A model generated the notes under the pieces. That model saw only the letters and a list, made by a program, of their open reading frames with translations. It had not been told where the DNA came from and searched no databases. Below are positions 22,512 through 31,429 of a stretch of DNA of 37,029 nucleotides, piece after piece (the stretch's first letter is position 1; the number at the start of each line of letters is the position of its first letter). Location of the stretch: positions 1 through 37,029 of the forward strand of contig JAFQSS010000016.1 in NCBI GenBank assembly GCA_017409455.1. The letters are read 5' to 3'. This stretch comes from Clostridia bacterium. GTDB lineage: Bacteria; Bacillota; Clostridia; TANB77; CAG-508. The position numbers and the translations under genes are program-made.

Positions 22512-23539
22512 GTATTTTGTCATTCAAATCTAAAGATATCGGAATCGATTTAGGAACAGCAAATATTTTAGTAACAATAAAAGGAAAAGGAATTGTTCTA
22601 AGAGAGCCATCAGTAATATCTGTAAACGCAAAAACAGGGGGGATTCTTGCTACAGGATTTGAAGCAAAAGAAATGTTGGGAAGAACTCCAAAAGAAATCA
22701 ATGCAATAAAACCATTAAAAGATGGTGTAATAGCAGACTTTACGGCTACAAAATTATTATTAAAAAACATATTGGAAAGAGTATGTAAAAGATATAATGC
22801 CGTAAGACCAAGAGTTCTTGTGGGAGTTCCATCTGGAATAACAGAAGTAGAAGAAAGAGCTGTTGAAGAATCAATCATGAGAGCTGGAGCAAGAGAAGTA
22901 TATTTGATTGAAGAACCAATGGCTGCTGCAATTGGAGCTGGTATTGAAATAGAAGAACCAAGTGGAAATATAATAGTAGATATTGGTGGGGGAACAACAG
23001 AAGTTGCAGTAATTTCTTTAGGTGGAATAGTAATTAGTAATTCTTTAAGAGTTGCTGGAGACGAGTTAGATGAAGATATAATAAATTATATAAAAAGAGA
23101 GTTAAATCTTGCAATTGGTGAATCAACAGCAGAGCAAATAAAGAAACAAATAGGCTGTGCAATGCCATTAATGACTGAAATGTCAATGGAAATCAAGGGA
23201 AGAGATTTAAGTACAGGACTACCAAAAACTGAGACAATAACATCAATTCAAATTGAAGAAGCGATGAAAGAATCTATAGCAAAAATAGTAGAGATTATAA
23301 AGGCAACATTAGAAAAAGCACCACCAGAACTAGCATCAGACATCATGGAAAAGGGTATAGTTTTAGCAGGTGGAGGAGCATTAATACAAAATCTAGACAA
23401 ACTAATAAGTATGGAAACAGGAATGCCTGTATACATTGCAGATGAACCATTAGACTGTGTAGTAAAAGGTACAGAAAAAACATTACAAGAAATAGAGAAA
23501 TTAAGAACAGTTTTATTAAATTCAAGAAAGAGAAGATAG
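22508..23539 (+). CDS. mreB: Rod shape-determining protein MreB
   Basis: 343 residues, the usual length. It is the bacterial actin homologue that polymerises under the membrane and guides lateral wall synthesis. Seen: phosphate-1 loop IGIDLGTANILV, the connecting segment EPMAAAIGAG, phosphate-2 IIVDIGGGTTEVAVIS, and the adenosine loop GIVLAGGGALI. The ATG overlaps the radC stop, and AAGGAAAGAG within the radC end serves as ribosome binding site. mreC follows after 3 bases. All active-site segments are intact. Confidence 0.96.
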   Translation: MSILSFKSKDIGIDLGTANILVTIKGKGIVLREPSVISVNAKTGGILATGFEAKEMLGRTPKEINAIKPLKDGVIADFTATKLLLKNILERVCKRYNAVRPRVLVGVPSGITEVEERAVEESIMRAGAREVYLIEEPMAAAIGAGIEIEEPSGNIIVDIGGGTTEVAVISLGGIVISNSLRVAGDELDEDIINYIKRELNLAIGESTAEQIKKQIGCAMPLMTEMSMEIKGRDLSTGLPKTETITSIQIEEAMKESIAKIVEIIKATLEKAPPELASDIMEKGIVLAGGGALIQNLDKLISMETGMPVYIADEPLDCVVKGTEKTLQEIEKLRTVLLNSRKRR

Positions 23540-23542
23540 TAT

Positions 23543-24361
23543 ATGGATAAAGAAAGAAAAGGTGGAATTATAGGTATAATAGTCACCACAGTGATTTTAA
23601 TATTACTAGTTATATTTACAAATACAGATTCAGAAAAAGTATCTATAATTGAAAATATTGCAAATAATATGGTAATGCCAATAGAAAATGGCTTAACATA
23701 TTTAAAAAACAAAATAAACAATAATGATAAATTTTTTGAAAATATAGAAGAATTAAAAACAGAAAATAAATCATTAAAAGAAAAAAATAGTGAATTAGAA
23801 CAACAGTTAAGAGAATTTGAAATAATAAAAAATGAAAATGCACAATTAAAAGAACAATTAAATCTAGCGGAAAAATATGGGGAATTTACAACAGTGCCAG
23901 GTACAATCATATCTAGAGATATAAGCAATTATTCAAAAACGCTTGTAATAAACATTGGAAGCGATAATGGTGTTCAAGAAAAGATGACTGTAATTGCAGA
24001 TGAAGGTCTTGTAGGATATGTTGTAACAACAACAAATAAAACTGCAAAAATTCAAACAATAATTGATAGTGCCAGTGCAACAAGTTGCTTAGCAAGTAGT
24101 ACTAGAGACACAATGATATGTAAAGGGACAATCGAAAATAAACCTGCACTAAGTGCTTCAAATATAGCAACAGACGCAAGAATAATTCAAGGAGACAGTG
24201 TAGAAACATCAGGTTTAGGCGGAATCTATGTTAAAGGGATTCATGTGGGTACTATAAAAAAAGTAAATAAAGGGTCAAATAAAACAGATTCTTATGCAAC
24301 AATAGAAACTGCAGTAGATTTCGAAAAGCTTGAAACAGTGCTTGTTATAACAAATCAGTGA
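23543..24361 (+). CDS. mreC: Rod shape-determining protein MreC
   Basis: 272 residues. One membrane helix (about 11-28, GIIVTTVILILLVIFTN) is followed by a coiled coil (~65-115, rich in E, K, L and N) and the beta-sandwich domain with VPGTIISRDISNY, IGSDNGVQEKMTVIADEGLVGYV and a final VDFEKLETVLVI strand. MreC bridges MreB inside the cell to PBP2 and RodA outside. It starts 3 bases after mreB and has only a weak A/G-rich ribosome binding site, consistent with coupled translation. A palindromic hairpin follows it before mreD. Confidence 0.93.
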   Translation: MDKERKGGIIGIIVTTVILILLVIFTNTDSEKVSIIENIANNMVMPIENGLTYLKNKINNNDKFFENIEELKTENKSLKEKNSELEQQLREFEIIKNENAQLKEQLNLAEKYGEFTTVPGTIISRDISNYSKTLVINIGSDNGVQEKMTVIADEGLVGYVVTTTNKTAKIQTIIDSASATSCLASSTRDTMICKGTIENKPALSASNIATDARIIQGDSVETSGLGGIYVKGIHVGTIKKVNKGSNKTDSYATIETAVDFEKLETVLVITNQ

Positions 24362-24368
24362 AAAACGT

Positions 24369-24418
24369 AAAAAGGGACCGTATCTCTTTTTACGTAAAAA
24401 CAGATACGGTCCCTTTTT
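24369..24418. repeat. GGGACC-family inverted repeat inside the mre operon
   Basis: AAAAAGGGACCGTATCT (24369-24385) pairs perfectly with 24402-24418. The loop region holds a self-complementary TTTTTACGTAAAAA. The T run at the end would make it a terminator on either strand, yet mreD, mrdA and minC follow in the same direction with no promoter seen. It may reduce transcript levels of the distal genes or be read through. Confidence 0.75.
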
Positions 24419-24434
24419 TAGAAAGGATATATAA

Positions 24435-24968
24435 ATGAAAAAAGCTTTAATACATATAGGATTAATATTTACGTTTATAATAATATATCTTTTACAATCA
24501 ATATTTTTTAGTGGATTTACTATTGCTGGTGTAATGCCAAATATCTTCATAATTTTGATGTTATATATCGGATTATATATGGGGAGGACAACAGGATTTA
24601 TTTATGGAATGATATTCGGAATTTTTATAGATATATGGATAGGGCAAACACTAGGATTAACATCATTTGTATTAGCGCTGATTGGAACAATAAGCGGAAT
24701 GTTAGATAGAACATTTTCAAAAGATAGTAGAATTATTGTAATATTAATGGGAGTTGCTTGTACAATCATTTATGAAGTAACACTTTATTTTTTACAATTT
24801 ATGATAAATGGTATAAATGTTGAAATATTCGAGTTTATAAAGATATTATTAATTGAAATAGTTTATAATACATTATTAATAATTATTTTATATCCATTAA
24901 TGAAATTTACAGGCTATGAAATAGAAAATGAAGTAAAAGGTGATAAAATTTTGACAAGATACTTTTAA
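24435..24968 (+). CDS. mreD: Rod shape-determining protein MreD
   Basis: 177 residues with about five hydrophobic segments across its length (LIFTFIIIYLLQSIFFSGF near the N-terminus, then GVMPNIFIILMLYIGLYMG, a GMIFGIFIDIWIG helix typical of MreD, and two later segments). AGAAAGG lies 8 bases before the ATG. MreD is the integral-membrane partner of MreC in the elongasome. The position between mreC and mrdA confirms the call despite the weak sequence conservation usual for this family. Confidence 0.9.
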   Translation: MKKALIHIGLIFTFIIIYLLQSIFFSGFTIAGVMPNIFIILMLYIGLYMGRTTGFIYGMIFGIFIDIWIGQTLGLTSFVLALIGTISGMLDRTFSKDSRIIVILMGVACTIIYEVTLYFLQFMINGINVEIFEFIKILLIEIVYNTLLIIILYPLMKFTGYEIENEVKGDKILTRYF

Positions 24969-24985
24969 AGAAAGTTGGTGAAAAG

Positions 24986-27145
24986 TTGAACAATAGAATA
25001 AGCTTTGACAAAGAAACATCATGGGATATGGAAAGTGGAAATGAAAAAACTAATTTTAGATTTAATATAATAACTATTTTAGTATATATAATTGGCATAG
25101 TATTAATTGTTCAACTATTCAATCTTCAAGTAGTAAATGGAGAAAACTATAGGGAACAGTCAAATACAAGGTTATCAAGAGTAAGTTCTATACAAGCCGC
25201 CAGAGGTTCTATTTTAGATAGGTCTGGTAATGAGCTTGCAGGAGTAAAAACTCAAAACAATATTGAAATCTATAAAACTAATATATCAAATGAACAATTA
25301 AATAATGCGATTTTAAATCTCATGAACTTATTGGAACAGCACAAAGTAGCAGTTACGGATACTTTTCCTATAAAAACAAATCCATTTGAATTCACAATTG
25401 ACGGGGACAAATTAATAAAATGGAAAAAAAGTTATAAAATAGATGAAGATGCTACTGCTGAACAGGCTTTTTATAAATTCAAGGATAAATATGAAATTTT
25501 AAGTGAAAATGTTGATGATATAAGAAAAATAATTACAATAAGATATAAAATTACTACAACAGGATATAGTGCAACAAAATCAATAACAATAGCAACAGAT
25601 GTAAATGAAGAAATTGTTGCACAAATAAGTGAAAGAAATAGCGATTTTCCAGGAATCAGTATAGCTACACAGGCTACCAGAACCTATTTGGCGGGAAACT
25701 TAGCGGCACATGTAATCGGTTATACAGGAAAAATTAAAGAAGAGGATTATGAAAAACAAAAAGATATATATGATATAGATGATATAGTTGGGAAAACAGG
25801 GATAGAGTATGTTTTTGAAGAGTTTTTAAGAGGAAAAGATGGAGAAAAACAAGTCGAGATGTCTGTTGATGGTACAATTACTGGTGAATATGTATCTGAA
25901 AATGCAATAGCAGGAAGTGATATAGTACTTACAATAGATTCCAATTTACAACAAGTAACACAAACAGCCTTAGAAAATTGTATTAATAAAATAAAAACAG
26001 GTGGTTTTTCACAAACATATGATGCACAAGGTGGTTCTGCGGTTGTAATGAATGTGAATACAGGTGAAGTTCTTGCAACAGCAAGTTATCCAACTTATGA
26101 ACCACAATGGTTTGTTGGTGGAATATCACAAGAAAATTGGGCATATTTGAACACTGATCAAAGGCATCCTCAGTTAAATAAAGCAATTCAATCTGCATAT
26201 GCACCTGGATCAATATTTAAAATGGTAACAGGAATTGCAGGACTGGAATCAGGAGTTATAACAACAAAGGAAACAATAAGAGATACGGGTATTTATAAAA
26301 AATATGGAGAAGAGTGGAAATGTTGGTATTATACCAGTTATCATAGAGGACATGGATATTTAAATGTGACTCAAGCATTACAACATTCATGCAACTACTT
26401 TTTCTATGAAACAGCAGACAGAATGGGAATAGATACTTTATCAAAATATGCATTACATTTTGGGCTAGGTAAAAAAACAGGAATAGAACTAACAAGTGAA
26501 AAAGCTGGAACAGTAGCTTCAAAAGAAGCGAAGAAAAAATCAAGTTTAGCAGATAAAACTTGGTATCCAGGAGATACTATAATATCTTCAATAGGGCAAG
26601 GGTTCAACAATTTTACACCTATGCAAATTGCAAAATATATTTCATCAATAGCTAATGGTGGAACTGTAGTAGAACCAACAATTATAAAATCAATATTAAG
26701 ATCAGATGGAACAGAAGCTAACAAAGAAAAAATAAGAAATTATACTAATGAAAAATTAGGAATAGAAACATCAGATGACGGAATAGAAATAAGTCCCGAA
26801 AGTATTGCAGTCGCAAAAGAGGGAATGAGAATGGCTGCTAGTGAGGCTGGAGGAACAGCATATAATGTTTTCAAAAAATTTAATATAGAAGTTGCAGGAA
26901 AAACCGGTTCAGCAGAAGCGGGAAAAGATAAAAACAACAAAGATATTGTAAACGCTTGGTTCGTATGTTTTGCACCATATGATAAACCAGAAGTTGCTGT
27001 AGTAGTTATGATAGAAAACGGTGGACATGGAAACTATGCAGCAGAAGTATCAAGGGATATTTTAACACAATATTTTGGAATGAATGAATCTACAGAAGTA
27101 AATGAAAGCACACAGGCAATTCCACTTGTAGAACAAGTTAGATAG
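24986..27145 (+). CDS. mrdA: Penicillin-binding protein 2 (class B transpeptidase)
   Basis: 719 residues starting at TTG 24986, chosen because GGTGA lies 5 bases before it; no ATG is available before the membrane segment except one 14 codons in without a good site. Layout: a short cytoplasmic tail, one membrane helix (ITILVYIIGIVLIVQLF), the dimerisation or pedestal domain with the conserved RGSILDRSGNELA and the GKTGIEYVFEEFLRG segment, then the transpeptidase with S409-x-x-K412 (SIFK), S468-C-N470 and K639-T-G641. All catalytic motifs are intact. It cross-links peptidoglycan in lateral growth with MreC and RodA; no rodA is seen in the window. MreD ends 18 bases before. Confidence 0.93.
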   Translation: MNNRISFDKETSWDMESGNEKTNFRFNIITILVYIIGIVLIVQLFNLQVVNGENYREQSNTRLSRVSSIQAARGSILDRSGNELAGVKTQNNIEIYKTNISNEQLNNAILNLMNLLEQHKVAVTDTFPIKTNPFEFTIDGDKLIKWKKSYKIDEDATAEQAFYKFKDKYEILSENVDDIRKIITIRYKITTTGYSATKSITIATDVNEEIVAQISERNSDFPGISIATQATRTYLAGNLAAHVIGYTGKIKEEDYEKQKDIYDIDDIVGKTGIEYVFEEFLRGKDGEKQVEMSVDGTITGEYVSENAIAGSDIVLTIDSNLQQVTQTALENCINKIKTGGFSQTYDAQGGSAVVMNVNTGEVLATASYPTYEPQWFVGGISQENWAYLNTDQRHPQLNKAIQSAYAPGSIFKMVTGIAGLESGVITTKETIRDTGIYKKYGEEWKCWYYTSYHRGHGYLNVTQALQHSCNYFFYETADRMGIDTLSKYALHFGLGKKTGIELTSEKAGTVASKEAKKKSSLADKTWYPGDTIISSIGQGFNNFTPMQIAKYISSIANGGTVVEPTIIKSILRSDGTEANKEKIRNYTNEKLGIETSDDGIEISPESIAVAKEGMRMAASEAGGTAYNVFKKFNIEVAGKTGSAEAGKDKNNKDIVNAWFVCFAPYDKPEVAVVVMIENGGHGNYAAEVSRDILTQYFGMNESTEVNESTQAIPLVEQVR

Positions 27146-27172
27146 ATTTCTTGAAAAGGAAGGATGTTAGAA

Positions 27173-27781
27173 ATGAGTAATATTAGTATAAATTTAAAAA
27201 AAGATGTAGTATTAATAAAAATAGATGATGATGCACCACAACGTAAAATAATATCGGAATTAAACAAAAAGGTAAAAGAACTAAAAAAGATGTATCAAGA
27301 AGAAAAAACTCCAATAAGGGTTACAGGAAAAGTATTAACTAATAAAGAACTTGAAGAAGTTGAAAAAGTTATAAAAAAAGAAATAGATGTAGAAATTAGA
27401 TTTGATACACCTAAAACTTTAGGGCTTCATAGTATAACTAGAAGTTATAAAAGAGATGTTGGAAAATCTGAAACTACTTTTCATAGAGGCTCACTACGTT
27501 CAGGACAAAAAATTGAAGTTGAAGGTAGTATTGTTGTAATTGGTGATGTTAACGCAGGTGCAGAAGTTATAGCGGCTGACAATATTGCAGTATTAGGAAA
27601 TCTTAGGGGCCTTGCGCACGCAGGTGCTAAGGGTAATAAAGATGCTGTCATTGCTGCTAGCACTTTAGATGTTGTACAAATACGTATTTCTAATATCGTT
27701 AAAGAAATTGACAGAGATGAAGAAGGTATTATCGACCATGCTTTTGTTTATGTTGATGAAGATAAAATCGTAATTGAATAG
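27173..27781 (+). CDS. minC: Septum site-determining protein MinC
   Basis: 202 residues from the ATG at 27173, 9 bases after AAAAGGAAGG; the ATG at 27164 touches that site and is less likely. The N-terminal domain (1-~85) is followed by a linker and the C-terminal right-handed beta-helix with TFHRGSLRSGQKIEVEGSIV, VIGDVNAGAEVIAADNIAVLG and LRGLAHAGAKGNKDAVIAA, the hallmark of MinC. MinC blocks FtsZ assembly away from mid-cell when bound to MinD. In most Clostridia minD and minE follow at once; here a perfect palindrome and convergent genes follow, so minD must lie elsewhere or be absent. The gene ends the mre operon. Confidence 0.93.
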   Translation: MSNISINLKKDVVLIKIDDDAPQRKIISELNKKVKELKKMYQEEKTPIRVTGKVLTNKELEEVEKVIKKEIDVEIRFDTPKTLGLHSITRSYKRDVGKSETTFHRGSLRSGQKIEVEGSIVVIGDVNAGAEVIAADNIAVLGNLRGLAHAGAKGNKDAVIAASTLDVVQIRISNIVKEIDRDEEGIIDHAFVYVDEDKIVIE

Positions 27782-27794
27782 ATTTGAAGGCGAG

Positions 27795-27863
27795 TTACCA
27801 CGGGGACGGAGATAATGGTAAATTTTAGACAATTTTTTACCATTATCTCCGTCCCCGTGGTAA
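27795..27863. repeat. Perfect 28-bp inverted repeat after minC
   Basis: 27795-27822 is perfectly complementary to 27836-27863 with a 13-base loop. The arms start TTACCACGGGGACGGAGATA. The GGGGACGG/CCGTCCCC core resembles repeats spread by REP-associated transposases in other Bacillota. It separates convergent genes and could act as a barrier or terminator, although it lacks a long T tail on the plus strand (CTTTTTT follows 3-4 bases later). Confidence 0.8.
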
Positions 27864-27870
27864 AACTTTT

Positions 27871-28155
27871 TTAGCTAATAAGCAATAAAACTAGAGCAAG
27901 AAACAATCCTTCATCTTTAACTTCTTCGTTATACAAGAAAAACAAAAGGCTAAGAATAAGAACATCATCAAAATACAATTTAATTCCAAATAAGTCAAAC
28001 CATACCGGGTCAAGAGATTTTACAGGCTTAGGAGGCGGTGGAGGTGGTGCGACCTCTTCGGGAGGCGGCACAGGTGTTGCTATAGGAGTACGAGGTCTGT
28101 AATTATAAGGTCTATAATATTGAAATGGAAATCCATACCTTTGGAATCTAGGCAT
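27871..28155 (-). CDS. Small proline-rich protein with C-terminal hydrophobic segment
   Basis: 94 residues on the minus strand. AAAGGAG lies 7 bases before the ATG at 28155; an ATG two codons earlier is too close. The N-terminal half is rich in P, Y, F and R (RFQRYGFPFQYYRPYNYRPR, then a run of seven prolines broken once). The C-terminal half is hydrophobic and acidic (FDDVLILSLLFFLYNEE and GLFLALVLLLIS). Short proteins with a similar C-terminus are common in sporulating Clostridia, but no function is known to me. It follows a second small gene by 15-20 bases in the same direction, so the pair shares a transcript. Confidence 0.7.
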   Translation of the reverse strand: MPRFQRYGFPFQYYRPYNYRPRTPIATPVPPPEEVAPPPPPPKPVKSLDPVWFDLFGIKLYFDDVLILSLLFFLYNEEVKDEGLFLALVLLLIS

Positions 28156-28176
28156 TTTCATACTCCTTTCTATAAA

Positions 28177-28566
28177 TTATTTTTTATTATTATCATTATT
28201 GTTTTGGTTCATAAAGTCAGCAATTTTTGAAACATTAAGCAAATTTACATATTGATCAAGTTTATCTTTTTTAGTATCACGTAAATATGGTTTTAGGGAA
28301 TAAAGCAAATTAGCGCGAGGGTCATTTTTATTATTCATATTTTCCATAATAGACTTCATTTTCATAATAGTATTCATATCTAAATTAAAATTTTCATTTT
28401 GTGAAGAGTTTTGATTAGATTGATTGCTTGAATTCATCATATTACCTAAATTATTAAGCATTTCAGGAGAAACGTTATTCATCATTTGTTTTATATCATC
28501 TGGAATATTACCACTATCAACCATTTTCTTTACATTGGCAAATAGGTCATCCATATTATTAGACAT
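28177..28566 (-). CDS. Small hydrophilic protein, Asn/Met-rich, sporulation-associated candidate
   Basis: 129 residues. The ATG at 28566 is chosen because GGGGTGAT precedes it by 5-6 bases; an upstream ATG at 28593 has none. The N-terminus (MDDLFANVKKMVDSGNIPDD, IKQMMNNVSPEMLNNLGNMM) is followed by an N/S/Q-rich linker and a conserved-looking block NDPRANLLYSLKPYLRDTKK, DKLDQYVNLLNV. This DPR-x-LL...LKPYL block is found in short clostridial proteins of unknown function. There is no signal peptide or membrane segment. The probable mother-cell promoter upstream hints at a sporulation role; this is inference. Confidence 0.7.
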   Translation of the reverse strand: MSNNMDDLFANVKKMVDSGNIPDDIKQMMNNVSPEMLNNLGNMMNSSNQSNQNSSQNENFNLDMNTIMKMKSIMENMNNKNDPRANLLYSLKPYLRDTKKDKLDQYVNLLNVSKIADFMNQNNNDNNKK

Positions 28567-28600
28567 ATAATCACCCCATATAAATTTATGCATTTTATTT

Positions 28601-28627
28601 TATTGTATGAAAAAAAGTAAAAAACGT
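28601..28627 (-). promoter_or_regulatory. Candidate sigma-E/sigma-K type promoter of the small gene pair
   Basis: On the minus strand CATACAATA (28609-28601) matches the sigma-K -10 pattern CATAnnnTA and the sigma-E -10 CATACAAT. AC (28627-28626) lies 16 bases upstream, as in sigma-K promoters. The start is about 35 bases before the gene. Confidence 0.45.
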
Positions 28628-28657
28628 GAATGCAATTTACCAAAAAAACTTGTAATT

Positions 28658-28673
28658 TTCGACAATGTATAAT
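28658..28673 (+). promoter_or_regulatory. Candidate Spo0A-controlled promoter of spoIIE
   Basis: TTCGACA at 28658-28664 is the exact complement of the Spo0A box TGTCGAA, in the wider context ATTTTCGACAAT. TATAAT follows at 28668-28673. A box placed over the -35 zone with a poor -35 hexamer is the known layout of Spo0A-activated spoII promoters. The leader to spoIIE would be about 135 bases of AT-rich DNA without other clear features. Confidence 0.6.
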
Positions 28674-28816
28674 AAAATAGAAAACACAAAACAAAGAAAA
28701 ATAATGAGATAAAAAAATAAATATCACAAAATGTAAAAAACTTTTTTGTAATAGGATACCAAAAAAGACAAAAAACACGAAAGAAAAAGATTAGAATATT
28801 ACATGAGGTGGTAAGG

Positions 28817-31222
28817 ATGTCAAAAAGCAGTACAGGAAAAGAAATACTGAAAAATTTAATAAATATAAAAAATGTAATGATATATGTAATATCATTTATG
28901 ATATCAACAATAGGAATGGGACAAGAAGTGTCACCATTTAGTATAGCGATAGTTGGTGCATGTTTAGCAGGAGGAGTTCCGGCCATAATAGTTGTATTAG
29001 CAGGTTTGCTTGGAAACATTATTGGAGTAGGAACAGTTGGGGCGTTAAATTATATATTAATAGTTCTAATGTTATTAATTTTAATGTGTATTAAGCCTCC
29101 AAAAGAAAATGATCAATATAAAAATGAACAAATACAAATATCAGGACATATATTTGCAAGTATTATATTAGTAATGATTGCAAAACTAATATTAACAAAA
29201 TTTACAATAGGAGATATGTTGTTACATATAACATTAGCAGTATTTTCGGTAGTATTTTATAAAATATTTGTAAATTCCTTAATTGTAATACAAGAAATAG
29301 CAGAAAAAAGAGCATTTTCAATAGAAGAAGTATTAGGTGCAAGCTTATTAATGTCAATAGGGATTTCATCTTTAGGGAAAATTGAAATATTAGGTTTATC
29401 AATAACAAATGTTTTAAATATTTTAATAGTATTAATACTTGGATGGAAAAACGGAGTATTAGTTGGAACAACAGCTGGTGTAACAATAGGCGTAACACTT
29501 GGATTAATTGCCCAAAATGAGCCGACAATAGTGGCAGTATATGCAATTTCAGGAATGATAGCAGGAATATTAAATAAATTTGGAAAAATAGGTGTAATTG
29601 CTGGATTCTTAATAGGAAATGGAATATTGCTATATGCTTCAAAAGGAACAGCAACAGACTTAGTTGTATTTAAAGAAGCATTAATTGCATCACTAGGGCT
29701 ACTTGCAGTTCCAAAATGGGTAGGAATAAATATTGACGAATTAATTAGAAGTGATAACATGTTACCTGAATATAACAAAAGAGGATTAGAACAAAACGAA
29801 GAAGCAATCAATCAACTTAACATGGTATCTGAAACAATAAAGGATATGGCAAATACATATAAACAAAAATCAGAAACGAATATGTATTTTAAAAACAGAC
29901 AAGCTTTTATAACAGAACTTTTAAATAATTTAGATGGCCTTGAAGAAAATATGTTATATGAAGATATGACAAATCCGGAAAATGAAATTGTAAATGATTT
30001 ATTTGATATTTTATTGGATAAACAAGAAATAAACAAAGAAGATTTATTAAAAACATTTGAGAAATTTAATAATTATATAGTTCAATATGATGATGAAAAA
30101 ATCAGTAAAAAAATGAACGAAAATATTGAACAAATTGTTAAAGCAGTAAATTATGCATATAAAGTAAGTAAGTCAAACTTTATATGGGAAGAAAAAGTAA
30201 AATCTAGTAAGAAAAACGTACAAGCACAATTAGATGGTGTTTCAAAAGCAATTTCGAGTATTGCAGTAAAAATGGAAGAAGAAATAAAACAAGACAAGAA
30301 TTTTGTAGAAGAGAAAAAGAAAGTTATTACTGCGCTTGAAATAAAAGAAATATTAGTAGATGGAATAGAAATAGATAAAAAAGATAACAGATATTTTATT
30401 GATGTGTATCTAAAAGAAGATAGTAAAATAAGTGAAAATACAGATGTTGATAAAATACAAAAAGTGTTAGAAAAAAGCTTAGATGAAAAATTAATGCCAA
30501 ATGAAGCAAAAACTAAGAAACTAAATAAACAAGGTAAAAGAATATTTAGTTATTTATCAGCAGACAAATATTTAATACAAATAGGACAAGCATCAAAAAT
30601 AAAGAATGACAGCCCTGTTTCTGGAGATAGTTTGTTACAGATTAGACTTAATGATGGAAAATACTTATTAGCTTTAAGTGACGGAATGGGTTCAGGGCCT
30701 GAAGCAAGAAAAAGCAGTCAGATTGCAATAAAAATGCTAGAAAGATTATTAATGTCAGGATTTGATAAAGATACATCAATAGATTTAATAAATACGACAA
30801 TTATGAATGCAAATGAAGAAATATTTGCAACTTTAGATATTGTTATAATTGATTTATATAATGGTAAAATTGAATTTGTAAAAAATGGAGCATGTCCTAC
30901 ATATATAAAGAACAAGAAAAAAGTTCAAATAGTAAAATCTTTAAGTTTACCAGCAGGAATTTTAAATAATATTAATTTAACAACATATGACAAAGATATA
31001 GAAGATCAAGATATTTTGGTTATGTGTAGTGATGGTATTTTAGATTCAAATGTGGAATATAAAAACAAAGAACTTTGGGTTAAATATATGCTTGAAGATA
31101 TTGAAACTACTAATTCCCAAAAGATTGCGGATTTAATTGTTAGTGAGTCGATTGATAATAGTTATGGAATACCTAAAGATGATATGAGTTTAATTGTGTG
31201 TAAATTGATAAAAAATAGTTAA
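28817..31222 (+). CDS. spoIIE: Stage II sporulation protein E (serine phosphatase)
   Basis: 801 residues from the ATG at 28817 after GAGGTGG; a GTG at 28808 overlaps that site. The N-terminal 330 residues contain about ten hydrophobic segments (VMIYVISFMISTIGMG, GVPAIIVVLAGLLGNIIGVG and others). A central region (~330-570) with coiled-coil character follows, then a PP2C-like phosphatase domain with metal-binding aspartates D622 (LSDGMGSGPEARKS), D739 (CSDGILDSN) and D788-D789 (KDDMSLIV). In Bacillus SpoIIE dephosphorylates SpoIIAA in the forespore to release sigma-F and also binds FtsZ at the polar septum. Size, topology and motifs match. It shows that the organism is a spore former. Confidence 0.95.
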   Translation: MSKSSTGKEILKNLINIKNVMIYVISFMISTIGMGQEVSPFSIAIVGACLAGGVPAIIVVLAGLLGNIIGVGTVGALNYILIVLMLLILMCIKPPKENDQYKNEQIQISGHIFASIILVMIAKLILTKFTIGDMLLHITLAVFSVVFYKIFVNSLIVIQEIAEKRAFSIEEVLGASLLMSIGISSLGKIEILGLSITNVLNILIVLILGWKNGVLVGTTAGVTIGVTLGLIAQNEPTIVAVYAISGMIAGILNKFGKIGVIAGFLIGNGILLYASKGTATDLVVFKEALIASLGLLAVPKWVGINIDELIRSDNMLPEYNKRGLEQNEEAINQLNMVSETIKDMANTYKQKSETNMYFKNRQAFITELLNNLDGLEENMLYEDMTNPENEIVNDLFDILLDKQEINKEDLLKTFEKFNNYIVQYDDEKISKKMNENIEQIVKAVNYAYKVSKSNFIWEEKVKSSKKNVQAQLDGVSKAISSIAVKMEEEIKQDKNFVEEKKKVITALEIKEILVDGIEIDKKDNRYFIDVYLKEDSKISENTDVDKIQKVLEKSLDEKLMPNEAKTKKLNKQGKRIFSYLSADKYLIQIGQASKIKNDSPVSGDSLLQIRLNDGKYLLALSDGMGSGPEARKSSQIAIKMLERLLMSGFDKDTSIDLINTTIMNANEEIFATLDIVIIDLYNGKIEFVKNGACPTYIKNKKKVQIVKSLSLPAGILNNINLTTYDKDIEDQDILVMCSDGILDSNVEYKNKELWVKYMLEDIETTNSQKIADLIVSESIDNSYGIPKDDMSLIVCKLIKNS

Positions 31223-31232
31223 AGAGTTTCCT

Positions 31233-31429
31233 GTTCAAGAGGCTCGTTTAGGGTACCTGTGGAAATTACAAAGTAATCCTCGGTATTCCTACGATTTTAA
31301 AAGAAATTGCAAATAAAATTTTCTCACAAATTGGTTTCGAAAATTTTACTAACAATTTCTAATAAAATCTTCGTTTACATTCGTATTACTTTATAATTTC
31401 CACAGGTACCCTAAACGAGCCTCTTGAAC
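31233..31429. repeat. Giant ~197-bp fold-back palindrome after spoIIE
   Basis: The terminal 45 bases, 31233-31277, are complementary to 31385-31429 at 44 of 45 positions; they start GTTCAAGAGGCTCGTTTAGG. Pairing continues after a mismatched 16-base zone as a further 30-base arm (about 25 matches), leaving an apical loop near 31324-31339. Weaker pairing extends outward to about 31220 and 31442. The whole is one long hairpin with no coding sequence, as in MITE or fold-back elements. Confidence 0.85.
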
